Below, in pieces: positions 1 to 9,114 of a stretch of 64,000 nucleotides of DNA. The notes under the pieces were generated by a model. That model saw only the letters and a program-made list of their open reading frames with translations. It ran no database searches and was not told the DNA's origin. The stretch is from Affinundibacterium nitidum. Lineage in GTDB: Bacteria; Pseudomonadota; Gammaproteobacteria; Burkholderiales; Burkholderiaceae_D. The position numbers and the translations under genes are program-made. The stretch's first letter is position 1, and each line of letters opens with the position of its first letter. The stretch spans positions 698,448-762,447 of the forward strand of contig NZ_JACOFZ010000001.1 of assembly GCF_014284155.1 (NCBI RefSeq). The letters run 5' to 3'.

Positions 1-157
1 ACGGCAGGAAAACAAAGTGCTCAAATTTGCTCGATAGAGTTGTGGCAATGTCGTCCGGACCGTCATTGCTGGTTTGCTCTATGATGCGCCCCCCGTGTTT
101 GGTCACCACAAGCTTGTAAGGGTTCACAACAGCTGGTTTGTTAATTTTATTTTCCAA
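1..157 (-). CDS. Unidentified reading frame running off the left edge (partial)
   Basis: An open minus-strand frame without stops runs from just after an in-frame TAA at 158-160 to the window edge, about 52 codons. It contains a soluble-looking stretch including VVTKHGGRIIEQTSNDG and ends in hydrophobic HFVFLP at the edge. Possible starts are TTG at 155-157 or GTG at 125-127; neither has a convincing ribosome-binding site. If real it would be divergent from the endoglucanase gene and share its upstream region. I do not recognise the family. A chance frame cannot be excluded because only the first part is visible; a competing plus-strand frame (3-119) looks less protein-like. Confidence 0.3.
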   Translation of the reverse strand, partial: MENKINKPAVVNPYKLVVTKHGGRIIEQTSNDGPDDIATTLSSKFEHFVFLP

Positions 158-174
158 TTAAAAAGAGAGACGAT

Positions 175-2010
175 ATGAACACGCTTAGCCAACTCCCCTC
201 AATACAGAGTTCGCAATCCGACCTAAGACAAGTCGGTACAACTTTGTGCAAACTATTCAAACTCAGTATCTGCAGCCTAGCCCTGATGCAGGGCTTTAAC
301 GCTGAAGCAGTACAACCACTGAGCACCAGCGGCAATAAAGTTCTCGCGGGCGGCCAGGTGGCTAGCTTTGCAGGAAATAGCCTCTTTTGGAGCAACAACA
401 ATTGGGGCGGTGAAAAATTTTATAACGCTGGCGTTGTCAGCACCTTAAAACGCGACTGGAAATCGAATATTGTCCGCGCCGCAATGGGGGTCAATGATGA
501 TGGCGGCTACCTGCAAGACCCAGCAAGCAATAAGGCTCGCGTCAAGGCGGTGGTCGATGCAGCAATCGCTAACGATATGTATGTCATTATCGATTGGCAT
601 ACCCATCATGCAGAGGACTACCAAGCACAGTCGATCGCCTTCTTCCAAGAAATGGCACGTACCTACAAGAACTATCCCAACGTGATTTACGAGATCTATA
701 ACGAGCCTTTACAAATCTCGTGGAGTGGCACGATCAAACCGTATGCTAATGCCGTGATCTCAGCCATTCGCGCTATCGATCCAAACAATCTGATTATCGT
801 GGGTACGCCGCAATGGTCTCAAAAGGTAGATGAAGCATCGCGCGATCCTATCACAGGCTATAAGAATATTGCCTATACCCTGCACTTTTATGCTGGCAGC
901 CATGGACAATATTTGCGTGATTGGGCGACCACGGCCTTGAATAATGGCATCCCGCTTTTCGTTACCGAATGGGGTTCAGTTGGCGCGTCAGGCGATGGTG
1001 GCGTAAATGCAGGCGAAACCGCAGCCTGGGTCGACTTCATGAAGCGCAATAACATCAGCAATGCAAACTGGGCGCTCAACGACAAAAACGAAGGTGCCTC
1101 TGCCTTAGTGCCAGGCGCTAGTGCGACCGGTAATTGGAGCCCATCACAACTAACTGCCTCTGGCAATCTCGCCAAAAACATTATCTCCACTTGGCCGAGT
1201 AGCACACCGAGCACTTGCACTACCTTCGCCGCTCCGGGCACACTTGAAGCAGAAGCATTTTGTAATATGTCTGGTGTGCAAACCGAATCAACCAGCGACG
1301 CTGGCGGCGGTCAAAATGTCGGCTATATCGATACCGGCGATTGGATGAGCTACAGCGTTGATGTGCCTGCAGCCGGTAGCTATAAAGTCAGCTATCGCGT
1401 TGCTAGCCCCAACAGTACTGGGCTGCTCCAGTTGGAACAAGCTGGCGGTACGCCTAGTTACGGCAGCGTAAATATTCCCTACACCGGTGGATGGCAAACA
1501 TGGACAACAGTTAGCCACACCGTCAATCTCGCTGCGGGCAAACAAAACTTTGCCATATCCGCGAAAAGTGGCGGATTTAACCTCAATTGGATTAAGTTTG
1601 AATCCGCTTCTATACCGCCGTCTGACGGCATCACGATTCAAGGGGAAGACTATCTTGTGATGAGCGGAGTCAAGCTTGAAAACACGAGTGATGCCGGCGG
1701 AGGAATGAACGTTGGCTATATCGACGCAGGTGATTGGATGTCTTATCCAGCGGTAAATATTCCAAGCTCTGGCACTTACCAAGTCGAGTACCGGGTGGCG
1801 AGTTTAAGCGGTGGTGGAAATTTGGTGCTGGAAGAAGCTGGCGGCACACCGTCTTATGGCGCGATCAATATTCCAGCGACAGGAGGATGGCAAACCTGGA
1901 CCACCATCAAACACAATGTGAGCCTGAGTGCTGGTTCACATAAGTTTGGTATCAAAGCGAACAACGGAGGTTGGAATTTAAACTGGTTTAGGCTCACGAA
2001 AGTGAACTAA
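175..2010 (+). CDS. Secreted GH5 endoglucanase with two CBM6 modules
   Basis: Predicted exported endo-beta-1,4-glucanase of 611 residues. Residues ~25-45 hold a hydrophobic stretch ending FNAEA, a likely signal peptide, after an unusually long N-terminal tail. The catalytic barrel (about 50-340) is glycoside hydrolase family 5: the YNEP motif gives the acid/base Glu177 and the TEWG motif the nucleophile Glu265, with the family's WHTHH segment at ~141-145. Two CBM6-type beta-sandwich modules follow (about 355-478 and 487-611), each with the pattern ESTSDAGGG or ENTSDAGGG, then NVGYID and GDWMSY, typical of glycan-binding CBM6. The ATG has GAGAGA 5 nt upstream. The gene stands alone and ends at a strong terminator. 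Function is known from the families; soluble cellulose or mixed-linkage beta-glucan is the likely substrate, but xylan-type specificity is possible. Confidence 0.88.
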   Translation: MNTLSQLPSIQSSQSDLRQVGTTLCKLFKLSICSLALMQGFNAEAVQPLSTSGNKVLAGGQVASFAGNSLFWSNNNWGGEKFYNAGVVSTLKRDWKSNIVRAAMGVNDDGGYLQDPASNKARVKAVVDAAIANDMYVIIDWHTHHAEDYQAQSIAFFQEMARTYKNYPNVIYEIYNEPLQISWSGTIKPYANAVISAIRAIDPNNLIIVGTPQWSQKVDEASRDPITGYKNIAYTLHFYAGSHGQYLRDWATTALNNGIPLFVTEWGSVGASGDGGVNAGETAAWVDFMKRNNISNANWALNDKNEGASALVPGASATGNWSPSQLTASGNLAKNIISTWPSSTPSTCTTFAAPGTLEAEAFCNMSGVQTESTSDAGGGQNVGYIDTGDWMSYSVDVPAAGSYKVSYRVASPNSTGLLQLEQAGGTPSYGSVNIPYTGGWQTWTTVSHTVNLAAGKQNFAISAKSGGFNLNWIKFESASIPPSDGITIQGEDYLVMSGVKLENTSDAGGGMNVGYIDAGDWMSYPAVNIPSSGTYQVEYRVASLSGGGNLVLEEAGGTPSYGAINIPATGGWQTWTTIKHNVSLSAGSHKFGIKANNGGWNLNWFRLTKVN

Positions 2011-2015
2011 AAAAT

Positions 2016-2059
2016 GAGCCTCATGCCCAGTCTTCGGGCGTGAGGCTCTTCTTTTTTTT
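2016..2059 (+). terminator. Rho-independent terminator of the endoglucanase gene
   Basis: A 13-bp perfect stem, GAGCCTCATGCCC (2016-2028) with GGGCGTGAGGCTC (2036-2048), has a 7-nt loop and is followed by TTC and eight T residues. A short A run precedes it, so it may also stop weakly from the other side, where the convergent SDR gene ends at 2095. Confidence 0.92.
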
Positions 2060-2094
2060 GGATCTTCGACTTCACCTACGCTACTAGCGTGGAA

Positions 2095-2871
2095 TTAGGT
2101 TACGCTTAAACCATCGTCAGCAGCAACAATAGAGCCGTTCAAGAAACGAGATTCTTCAGCAGCTAGCAACAGCAAAAGTCCATCCAAATCCTCTGGTGTA
2201 CCGACACGCTTGCGCGGCAACATATCGATCAATTTTTTGCCTTGCTCTGTCTGGAAGTGCTCGGAATTAATTTCCGTTTCAATGTAGCCTGGGCAGATCG
2301 CATTGACGTTGATACCGAACTTGCCCCATTCAACAGCCATGGCTTTCGTCATTTGCACAACAGCTGCCTTGCTCATGCAGTAAATTCCCAATTGCGGAAT
2401 CACACGCAGGCCTGCTACCGAAGCGATATTGATGATGCGATGCTGTTTCTTTGGGTCGCCTTTGTAGCGAGTAATCATGCGCTTTGCCGTTTCCTGGGCG
2501 ACAAAGAATGCACCACGTTGGTTAGTATCCATCACAAAAGCATAATCTTCAGGTGTGACGTCGACCAATTTTTGCTGAGTTGAGACACCTGAATTATTGA
2601 TCAAGATGTCGATGGGACCAGCTTCAGTTTCCGCGTGAGCGATCGCAGATTTGATGCTGGCATAGTCAGTGACGTCCAAAGCGACTACGTGAGCTGCGCC
2701 GCCATCGGCTTCGATCTCCGCACGTAATTCTTTCAAGCGTTCAGTACGACGTGATGCCAACACAACTTGAGCACCCGCCATCGCTAAGACTTTCGCGAAA
2801 CGCGCACCAAGACCGCTCGAAGCGCCGGTGATCAAGGCCACTTTACCTTCGAAATTTACTTCTATACCCAT
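2095..2871 (-). CDS. SDR family NAD(P)-dependent oxidoreductase
   Basis: Classical short-chain dehydrogenase/reductase of 258 residues, cytoplasmic. The dinucleotide-binding TGASSGLG motif is at 15-22, NNSG at 92-95, and the catalytic Ser151, Tyr164 and Lys168 (YCMSK) are present. Length and motif spacing fit the classical SDR subfamily; such proteins in Burkholderiales are often annotated as glucose/ribitol or 3-oxoacyl-ACP reductase-like, but the substrate cannot be read from sequence. The ATG is preceded by GGAG with 7 nt spacing. It is transcribed alone, divergent from the ETF-quinone oxidoreductase gene across a 368-nt gap, which might hint at a role in fatty-acid or amino-acid oxidation (inference only). 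Confidence 0.85.
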   Translation of the reverse strand: MGIEVNFEGKVALITGASSGLGARFAKVLAMAGAQVVLASRRTERLKELRAEIEADGGAAHVVALDVTDYASIKSAIAHAETEAGPIDILINNSGVSTQQKLVDVTPEDYAFVMDTNQRGAFFVAQETAKRMITRYKGDPKKQHRIINIASVAGLRVIPQLGIYCMSKAAVVQMTKAMAVEWGKFGINVNAICPGYIETEINSEHFQTEQGKKLIDMLPRKRVGTPEDLDGLLLLLAAEESRFLNGSIVAADDGLSVT

Positions 2872-3239
2872 GCCAATTCTCCATCTAAATTAGACTACCT
2901 TAGTTCATCGACGACACTATAGTCCATCATCCGCCATCGCCTGTTGTGCTGCAGCATACCACTTCTGAAGCGACAAAGACCATAGGCTTGTCATCAACAA
3001 TCACTGTCGCGTTTCTGGTCATTTTGGCGCTGACATGCAATTTTTAGCGCCCTTCCCCCTCTTAATGTGAAGGCAATCTTAGGAAAATCTGGGATAATTC
3101 GCTCATATGAAAAACAACAAGCAGCGTGCTTTAGAAATTCACCACTAGTTTCTCGACTTGCACATTTGTCCGACTGCCCCTAAGATCCGATATTCAAATT
3201 AGCACGCTCGTTCCTTTATTTTTGGAAAGCAAAATTATT
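2872..3239. other. Divergent intergenic region, no gene seen
   Basis: 368 nt between the divergent SDR and ETF-QO genes. It must hold both promoters. A TATAGT hexamer on the minus strand (2926-2931) and GATAAT on the plus strand (3093-3098) are possible -10 boxes, but neither has a good -35 partner. A 13-codon plus-strand frame beginning at 3107 has no ribosome-binding site. No repeat or stable hairpin was noticed. Confidence 0.5.
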
Positions 3240-4913
3240 ATGACAACATCCTCACAAAAACTGTTAGAAGAATACGGCCCACGTGACGCCATGGAATACG
3301 ACGTCGTCATCGTTGGCGGTGGCCCAGCTGGCTTATCTGCAGCGATCAAGCTCAAGCAACTGGCAGCAGAAACAGGCAAGGATGTATCAGTTGTCGTCCT
3401 CGAAAAAGGCGGCGAGCCAGGTGCCCACATCTTGTCGGGCGCGATCATGGATCCCAAAGCATTGACCGAGTTGTTCCCCAATTGGAAAGAATTAGGTGCG
3501 CCGCTCAATACCCCAGTCACTGAAGATGAAATCTTGGTATTGACTGAGACGAGCGCGATACGCACACCAAATTGGTTAGTGCCTAAATGCTTCCACAACG
3601 AAGGCAATTACATCATCTCGTTGGGCAATGTCACACGTTGGTTGGCGCAGCAAGCCGAAGCCTTAGGCGTTGAGGTGTTTCCTGGCTTTACTGCAGCTGA
3701 AGTTCTTTACAACGACGATGGCTCAGTCAAAGGCGTGGCGACTGGCAATATGGGCGTCAATCGCGAAGGCGAAGCATCTCCTTCCTTCCAAATTGGTATG
3801 GAGTTGCACGCGAAATATACTTTGTTCGCTGAAGGCGCGCGCGGCCATTTGGGCAAGCAGATGATTGCCAAGTACGAGCTCGACAAAGGTAAAGATCCAC
3901 AATCCTACGGTATCGGTATTAAAGAATTGTGGGAGATCGACCCGAAACATCATAAACCAGGCTTGGTGGTGCACACGACAGGCTGGCCAATGATGGATCA
4001 ATATGCGGGTTCATTTTTATACCACCTCGAAAACAATCAAGTCGCGGTCGGCTATGTCGTTGGCCTAGCTTATGAAAACCCATATATCTCGCCGTTTGAA
4101 GAGTTCCAACGCTTCAAAACACATCCAGCGATTCGCACTTATTTCGAAGGTGCCAAACGTATTTCCTATGGTGCTCGCGCGATTACTGCAGGTGGTTTGC
4201 AGTCTTTGCCTAAGCTCACCTTCCCTGGCGGCGCCCTGATTGGCTGCGATGCAGGCTTCCTCAACATGAGTCGTATCAAAGGTAGTCACGCTGCAATCAA
4301 GACAGGCATGTTAGCGGCAACAGCAGCTTTTGATGCTGTCACAGCAGATCGCCAACATGACGAGTTGATTGCTTATAGCGCAGCGTTTGAGGCCTCTTGG
4401 TTGCACGAAGAATTACATATCGCACGGAACGTTAAACCATTGTTGAAACGCGGCGCTTACGGTGCGCCTCTGGTATGGATCGATCAGGTCTTGTTGCGCG
4501 GTAAAGCGCCATGGACTCTGCATCATTCAACACCAGATCACGCTTGCTTACGTCCGGCTTCAGAATTCACACCAATTAATTATCCAAAACCAGATGGCAA
4601 GTTGACATTTGATCGTCTCTCCTCTGTGTTTATCTCCAATACTAACCATGCTGAAGACCAGCCAATTCATTTGACATTGAAAGATGCGTCGGTTCCGGTG
4701 AACGTCAATTTGGCGAAATATGCGGGCCCAGAAAGCCGTTATTGCCCAGCTGGGGTGTACGAATTCGTGAAGACGGAAGAAGGTGCTGACCGCTTACAGA
4801 TCAATGCGCAGAACTGTGTACATTGCAAAACCTGTGATATCAAAGATCCTACCCAAAACATCGTTTGGGTAACACCAGAAGGTGGCGGCGGTCCAAACTA
4901 CTCAAGTATGTAG
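3240..4913 (+). CDS. Electron transfer flavoprotein-ubiquinone oxidoreductase
   Basis: Membrane-associated flavo-iron-sulfur enzyme that passes electrons from reduced electron transfer flavoprotein (fatty-acid and amino-acid oxidation) to ubiquinone. 557 residues, the usual family length. The FAD-binding GGGPAG motif lies at 26-31. The C-terminal ferredoxin-like part has the four cluster ligands Cys502, Cys526, Cys529 and Cys532 (CVHCKTC). I chose the ATG at 3240 because GGAAAG lies 10 nt upstream; the frame extends back to a TTG at 3222 that would place this ribosome-binding site inside the coding region. It is a single gene ended by a bidirectional terminator shared with the convergent Nudix gene. 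The ETF subunits themselves are not in the window. Confidence 0.95.
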   Translation: MTTSSQKLLEEYGPRDAMEYDVVIVGGGPAGLSAAIKLKQLAAETGKDVSVVVLEKGGEPGAHILSGAIMDPKALTELFPNWKELGAPLNTPVTEDEILVLTETSAIRTPNWLVPKCFHNEGNYIISLGNVTRWLAQQAEALGVEVFPGFTAAEVLYNDDGSVKGVATGNMGVNREGEASPSFQIGMELHAKYTLFAEGARGHLGKQMIAKYELDKGKDPQSYGIGIKELWEIDPKHHKPGLVVHTTGWPMMDQYAGSFLYHLENNQVAVGYVVGLAYENPYISPFEEFQRFKTHPAIRTYFEGAKRISYGARAITAGGLQSLPKLTFPGGALIGCDAGFLNMSRIKGSHAAIKTGMLAATAAFDAVTADRQHDELIAYSAAFEASWLHEELHIARNVKPLLKRGAYGAPLVWIDQVLLRGKAPWTLHHSTPDHACLRPASEFTPINYPKPDGKLTFDRLSSVFISNTNHAEDQPIHLTLKDASVPVNVNLAKYAGPESRYCPAGVYEFVKTEEGADRLQINAQNCVHCKTCDIKDPTQNIVWVTPEGGGGPNYSSM

Positions 4914-4932
4914 AGTCTTCGACTACTAAAAC

Positions 4933-4971
4933 AAAAAAAACGCTGAATCGTTTCGATTTCAGCGTTTTTTT
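4933..4971. terminator. Bidirectional terminator between ETF-QO and the Nudix gene
   Basis: The stem AACGCTGAA (4939-4947) with TTCAGCGTT (4958-4966) is extended by a TCG/CGA pair in the loop, and flanked by an A tract on the left and a T tract on the right, so it can work for both converging transcripts. Confidence 0.9.
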
Positions 4972-4998
4972 ATGCCTATCAGTGTTAATTATTTAGGT

Positions 4999-5592
4999 TT
5001 AAACCACCCACTCGCCTCGCATTATTTTTTCCAACCAAAATGCACCGATAACGGTTTTAACGTCGGTGATTTGTCCGGCTCTTACCCACTCAAGCACTTG
5101 CGAAACTGGTGCTCTAAAGGTCTCTAAAAACTCTTCAGCATCGAGCTGAGCCTCGCCCGCTTGTAAGCCTTTTGCGAGATAGATATCAAGATGTTCGTCG
5201 GAGTAGGCAATCGCGTTATGGATAGTGCAGACAAAAGACCAATCGCTTGCGGTATAACCCGTTTCTTCTTTGAGTTCGCGCTTGGCGCATTCGAGATGGT
5301 CTTCACCAGCGTCGATTTTCCCTGCGGGGAACTCGAGAAATACGCGATCAAGAGGATAACGAAATTGACGCTCCAAAAGTACCGTGCCATCTTCAAATAG
5401 CGGCAGAATCACTACAGCACCGGGGTGCTTAATGTATTCGCGGCTCACTTGCTTACCATCAGGAAGGCGTACTAAATCTTTTTCAACATGTAGAAAACTG
5501 CCTTCGAAAGCACGAACAGTTTCCACTTTAACTTCGGCAAGATTGGGGTTCTCAGCGGCACTCAACTGAAGGTTTGGCGTTTCCTTACTCAT
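4999..5592 (-). CDS. Nudix hydrolase, ADP-ribose pyrophosphatase type (NudF-like)
   Basis: Predicted to hydrolyse ADP-ribose or related nucleoside-diphosphate sugars to AMP and sugar phosphate. 197 residues; the complete Nudix box runs from Gly91 to Tyr113, with Glu97 and the REL-EE core (Arg105, Glu106, Glu109, Glu110) that binds the metal. The N-terminal strands and the AGEDHLECAKRELKEETGY region resemble the ADP-ribose branch. Its ATG follows the TAG stop of the DUF2818 gene with no gap, so it is probably translationally coupled and is the last gene of the nuo transcript. Its own ribosome-binding site is weak. The exact substrate is inference. Confidence 0.87.
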   Translation of the reverse strand: MSKETPNLQLSAAENPNLAEVKVETVRAFEGSFLHVEKDLVRLPDGKQVSREYIKHPGAVVILPLFEDGTVLLERQFRYPLDRVFLEFPAGKIDAGEDHLECAKRELKEETGYTASDWSFVCTIHNAIAYSDEHLDIYLAKGLQAGEAQLDAEEFLETFRAPVSQVLEWVRAGQITDVKTVIGAFWLEKIMRGEWVV

Positions 5593-5892
5593 CTATTTTT
5601 TCAGATAGCGATAAGTAAAAGCAGGAAAGGCAAAAACAATAAACATGCAAAAAGTAACGACATAAAACTCTTTGCTTTGTGGGAAAGGATTACCGGTGTT
5701 TGCTTCCAAAGCGAAACCGACCAAACCAACTAAGCAATAATAGCTAATCAATTCAATCAGACGCAGCCAAATCGGCTTTTGCGGAAACGCCTCCAACGCG
5801 AAAACAGCGAAGAATCGCTCAGACAGGAACGGGAGGGAGGCAAGTACAAGCGCCAGACCAATCACCAACCAACTCAAAAGTGATATGTTCAC
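5593..5892 (-). CDS. DUF2818 family small membrane protein
   Basis: 99-residue integral membrane protein with three hydrophobic segments (about 5-22, 45-62 and 76-93) separated by short charged loops. It resembles the DUF2818 family, which in Burkholderiales regularly follows nuoN; its function is unknown, and a role in complex I assembly or stability is only suggested by position. The start is GTG, with AAGGTAAG about 7 nt upstream. It sits 40 nt after nuoN and directly abuts the Nudix gene. Confidence 0.8.
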   Translation of the reverse strand: MNISLLSWLVIGLALVLASLPFLSERFFAVFALEAFPQKPIWLRLIELISYYCLVGLVGFALEANTGNPFPQSKEFYVVTFCMFIVFAFPAFTYRYLKK

Positions 5893-5932
5893 TGGCGCTT
5901 ACCTTATATGCTAATTGATACTGTAAAAAATC

Positions 5933-7411
5933 TTAAGAGGCAAGTGCACTCTTAATCGCTTCAACACAGCTTGTCAGCAATGGACCTGGAACGATACCAA
6001 GCAACAATACTGCCAAGCCATTGACGCTGAGAACAATCTTCATATCTGCACTTGCTACGATCGCAGATTGATCTTGCGGCTCATCAAAGTACATCACTTT
6101 AACGATACGCAAATAGTAGAATGCACCAATCAATGAGAACAACACAGCTGCAACCGCCAACCAGATTTGACCCGCTGCAACCACTGAGCTCAATACTGAC
6201 AATTTTGCGTAGAAGCCCATCAATGGCGGGATACCAGCCAAAGAGAACATCAACAACAACATAATGAAGGCGAACCATTTACTACGTTTATTCAAGCCCT
6301 TCAGATCAGCGATCTCTTCCGCTTCAAAGCCATTACGAGACAATAACAAGATCACGCCGAAGGTACCCAAAGTCGTCATCACGTAAGTGATCGAATAGAA
6401 CATCGAAGCGCTATAAGCTTCAACAGCCAAGGCTGGATTGGCATTGGATACGCCTGAAATAAAGCCCAATAACATAAAGCCCATTTGTGAAATCGTCGAA
6501 TAAGCCAACATACGTTTGAGGTTGGTTTGCGCTATCGCCGTAATATTACCGACCGCCATCGACATCACCGCAAGGACCATCAACATTTGCTGCCACTGGA
6601 TCACTTGTGGGAATAAGCCTTCTGCCAGAATACGATAACAGATTGCGAAGGCTGCCAATTTAGGTGCGCCACCCAAGAGCAAAGTGACGACTGTTGGGGA
6701 ACCTTGATAGACGTCGGGTACCCACATGTGGAAAGGTACGACACCTAATTTAAACGCCAAACCGGCTACCACGAACACGATACCAAAGGTCAGGATATTT
6801 TTATTCGCCGTCAGCTTCGCTGCTTCGGTTGCAATCACATTCAAATTCAAACTGCCTGTTGCGCCGTAAATCATGGAAATACCGTACAACAAGAAACCAG
6901 AAGCTAAAGCACCCAATACGAAGTACTTCATCGCAGCTTCTGTCGATGTCGTATTATCACGACGCAAAGCAACCAGAGCATATAAAGCCAAGGACATCAA
7001 TTCCAGACCGAGGTAAATCACCAGCATATTATTGCCAGAGATCATAATCATTTGACCGAGCAAAGCGAATAATGCGATTACATAGAATTCGCCACCCAAC
7101 ATACCTTTGGTCATGCCACGGTCGCTTGCATATTGGCGGCCATAAATGAACGTCACGCCAACTGCGATATACGAGAACAACTTCATTAAGTTGGACATCG
7201 CATCTGATACGAACATGTTATTACTCAGGTAGACCGATGAACCGCTCGACGCGTTCATCGTCAAGATGCCACACACACCAATACTCAACAAACTCAATGC
7301 GTAAGTGACATTGCGTTTTTCCTCACCGAGAAACATATCGATCAACAAGATCGCACAGATCGACAGTAGTAAGAAAACTTCTGGATAAAGTTGTAGTGGT
7401 ATCAGGTTCAT
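5933..7411 (-). CDS. nuoN: NADH-quinone oxidoreductase subunit N
   Basis: Antiporter-like membrane subunit of respiratory complex I, 492 residues with about 14 hydrophobic helices. It forms one of the three proton channels of the membrane arm. The conserved [18 protein letters not shown] segment carries the helix-5 glutamate, and the [20 protein letters not shown] segment the helix-7/8 lysine region typical of NuoN. It is the last core nuo gene; 106 nt separate it from nuoM, with no terminator between. Start ATG at 7411; the upstream ribosome-binding site is weak. Confidence 0.96.
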   Translation of the reverse strand: MNLIPLQLYPEVFLLLSICAILLIDMFLGEEKRNVTYALSLLSIGVCGILTMNASSGSSVYLSNNMFVSDAMSNLMKLFSYIAVGVTFIYGRQYASDRGMTKGMLGGEFYVIALFALLGQMIMISGNNMLVIYLGLELMSLALYALVALRRDNTTSTEAAMKYFVLGALASGFLLYGISMIYGATGSLNLNVIATEAAKLTANKNILTFGIVFVVAGLAFKLGVVPFHMWVPDVYQGSPTVVTLLLGGAPKLAAFAICYRILAEGLFPQVIQWQQMLMVLAVMSMAVGNITAIAQTNLKRMLAYSTISQMGFMLLGFISGVSNANPALAVEAYSASMFYSITYVMTTLGTFGVILLLSRNGFEAEEIADLKGLNKRSKWFAFIMLLLMFSLAGIPPLMGFYAKLSVLSSVVAAGQIWLAVAAVLFSLIGAFYYLRIVKVMYFDEPQDQSAIVASADMKIVLSVNGLAVLLLGIVPGPLLTSCVEAIKSALAS

Positions 7412-7517
7412 ATTAGTTATTTCTACTTACATTTATCTTTGCTTCAAGTTGCATTTCACTTGGAAGCGATTAACTTCTCTGCTTCCACACCCTCGTGAAA
7501 GAAGCAGTAATTCTGTA

Positions 7518-9008
7518 TTACATCGGAATTTTCGATGTCGCGACGTGTTTCAACAAATCAGACACTGACACTTGCATCGCATCAGTCACAGGACCTGGGT
7601 AGCATCCCATCACAATAACTGCAATTGCCAACACGCCTAACATAAAGAATTCACGTTTATTTAGGTCAGTCAGCTTTGCCACGTGATCATGGGTGATCGC
7701 ACCAAAAATAACGCGTTTCGCCATCCATAATGAATAGGCTGCTCCGAAAATCAAAGCGGTCGCTGCCAACATACCGATCCAGAAATTGAATTTAACAGCG
7801 CCGATAATCACCATGAACTCACCGACGAAACCAGAAGTCGCTGGCAAGCCGCAATTGGCCATAGAGAACAAGATAAACAAAGCAGCAAACTTTGGCATAG
7901 TGTTCACGACACCGCCGTAATCTGCGATTTCACGGGAATGTACTCGGTCATACAAAACACCGATACACAAGAACATTGCGGCAGAGATAAAGCCGTGAGA
8001 AATCATCTGCACGACTGCGCCCTGCACTGCCATATCATTGAACATAAAGAAACCGAGTGTAACGAAGCCCATGTGTGCAATTGAAGAGTAAGCCACCAAC
8101 TTCTTCATATCCTTCTGCACCAAAGCGACCAAGCCAATGTAGATCACTGCGATTAGAGACAAGGTAATCATCATGCCAGACAATGCATGACTCGCATCTG
8201 GAGCGATAGGCAAAGAGAAACGCAAGAAACCATATGCGCCCAGTTTCAACATAATTGCTGCCAATACGACAGAGCCACCGGTCGGCGCTTCAACGTGAGC
8301 ATCTGGCAACCATGTATGGACTGGCCACATTGGAACCTTGACCGCAAACGCCATTAAGAACGCAAAGAACAACATGATCTGCACATCCAAAGGCAAAGGC
8401 AATTTATGCCATGCCGCGATGTCGAATGAACCGGACTTCATGTAGAGGTAAATGATGGCAACCAGCGTCAACAAAGAACCGAGCAAGGTGTACAAGAAAA
8501 ACTTGAACGCTGCGTATACGCGATTTGGACCACCCCAAATACCAACAATGATGTACATCGGAATCAAGGTAGCTTCGAAGAACACATAGAACAACAAGCC
8601 ATCGGTCGCGCAGAATACACCGATCATTAAGCCGGACAAAATCAAAAACGCGCCCATATATTGAGCAACATTCTTTTCAATTACTTCCCACGCAGCGATG
8701 ACTACGATAACGGTGATAAATGCTGTCAATGGCACCAACCACATCGCCAAGCCGTCAACACCCAAGGCATAGAAAGCATTGAAACGAGAGATCCAATTCA
8801 TCTTCTCGACAAACTGCATACCATGTGCCGCATTATCAAAGTTCGCGATAACTGGGATCGTCACCAAGAAGCTAATAATGGAACCAACCAAGGACACGAG
8901 GCGCACAAAGCCAGGGTTCTTATCGCGGCCCAAGGCTAATACGCAGATGCCAAATACGATAGGTACCCAAATCGACAGGCTTAATAAAGGAGAAGTTGAC
9001 AGCATCAT
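7518..9008 (-). CDS. nuoM: NADH-quinone oxidoreductase subunit M
   Basis: Second antiporter-like proton-pumping subunit of complex I, 496 residues, multi-spanning. Recognisable NuoM signatures include FYVFFEATLIPMYIIVGIWGG, with the key glutamate, and KVPMWPVHTWLPDAHVEAPT, with the conserved lysine and histidines. Two adjacent ATG codons begin the gene (9008 and 9005), with only a weak AAGA upstream. It lies between nuoL and nuoN with intergenic gaps of 106 nt on both sides, unusually roomy for this operon. Confidence 0.96.
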   Translation of the reverse strand: MMLSTSPLLSLSIWVPIVFGICVLALGRDKNPGFVRLVSLVGSIISFLVTIPVIANFDNAAHGMQFVEKMNWISRFNAFYALGVDGLAMWLVPLTAFITVIVVIAAWEVIEKNVAQYMGAFLILSGLMIGVFCATDGLLFYVFFEATLIPMYIIVGIWGGPNRVYAAFKFFLYTLLGSLLTLVAIIYLYMKSGSFDIAAWHKLPLPLDVQIMLFFAFLMAFAVKVPMWPVHTWLPDAHVEAPTGGSVVLAAIMLKLGAYGFLRFSLPIAPDASHALSGMMITLSLIAVIYIGLVALVQKDMKKLVAYSSIAHMGFVTLGFFMFNDMAVQGAVVQMISHGFISAAMFLCIGVLYDRVHSREIADYGGVVNTMPKFAALFILFSMANCGLPATSGFVGEFMVIIGAVKFNFWIGMLAATALIFGAAYSLWMAKRVIFGAITHDHVAKLTDLNKREFFMLGVLAIAVIVMGCYPGPVTDAMQVSVSDLLKHVATSKIPM

Positions 9009-9114
9009 GATTATCTTTTTTTAGTCACTTGTTTAGTCACTGATTCGTAACTCGGTATTGCACTTAAAGTCGTACTGAATGTTTTACTAAATACTTAATC
9101 TAAGCGTTTCAATA

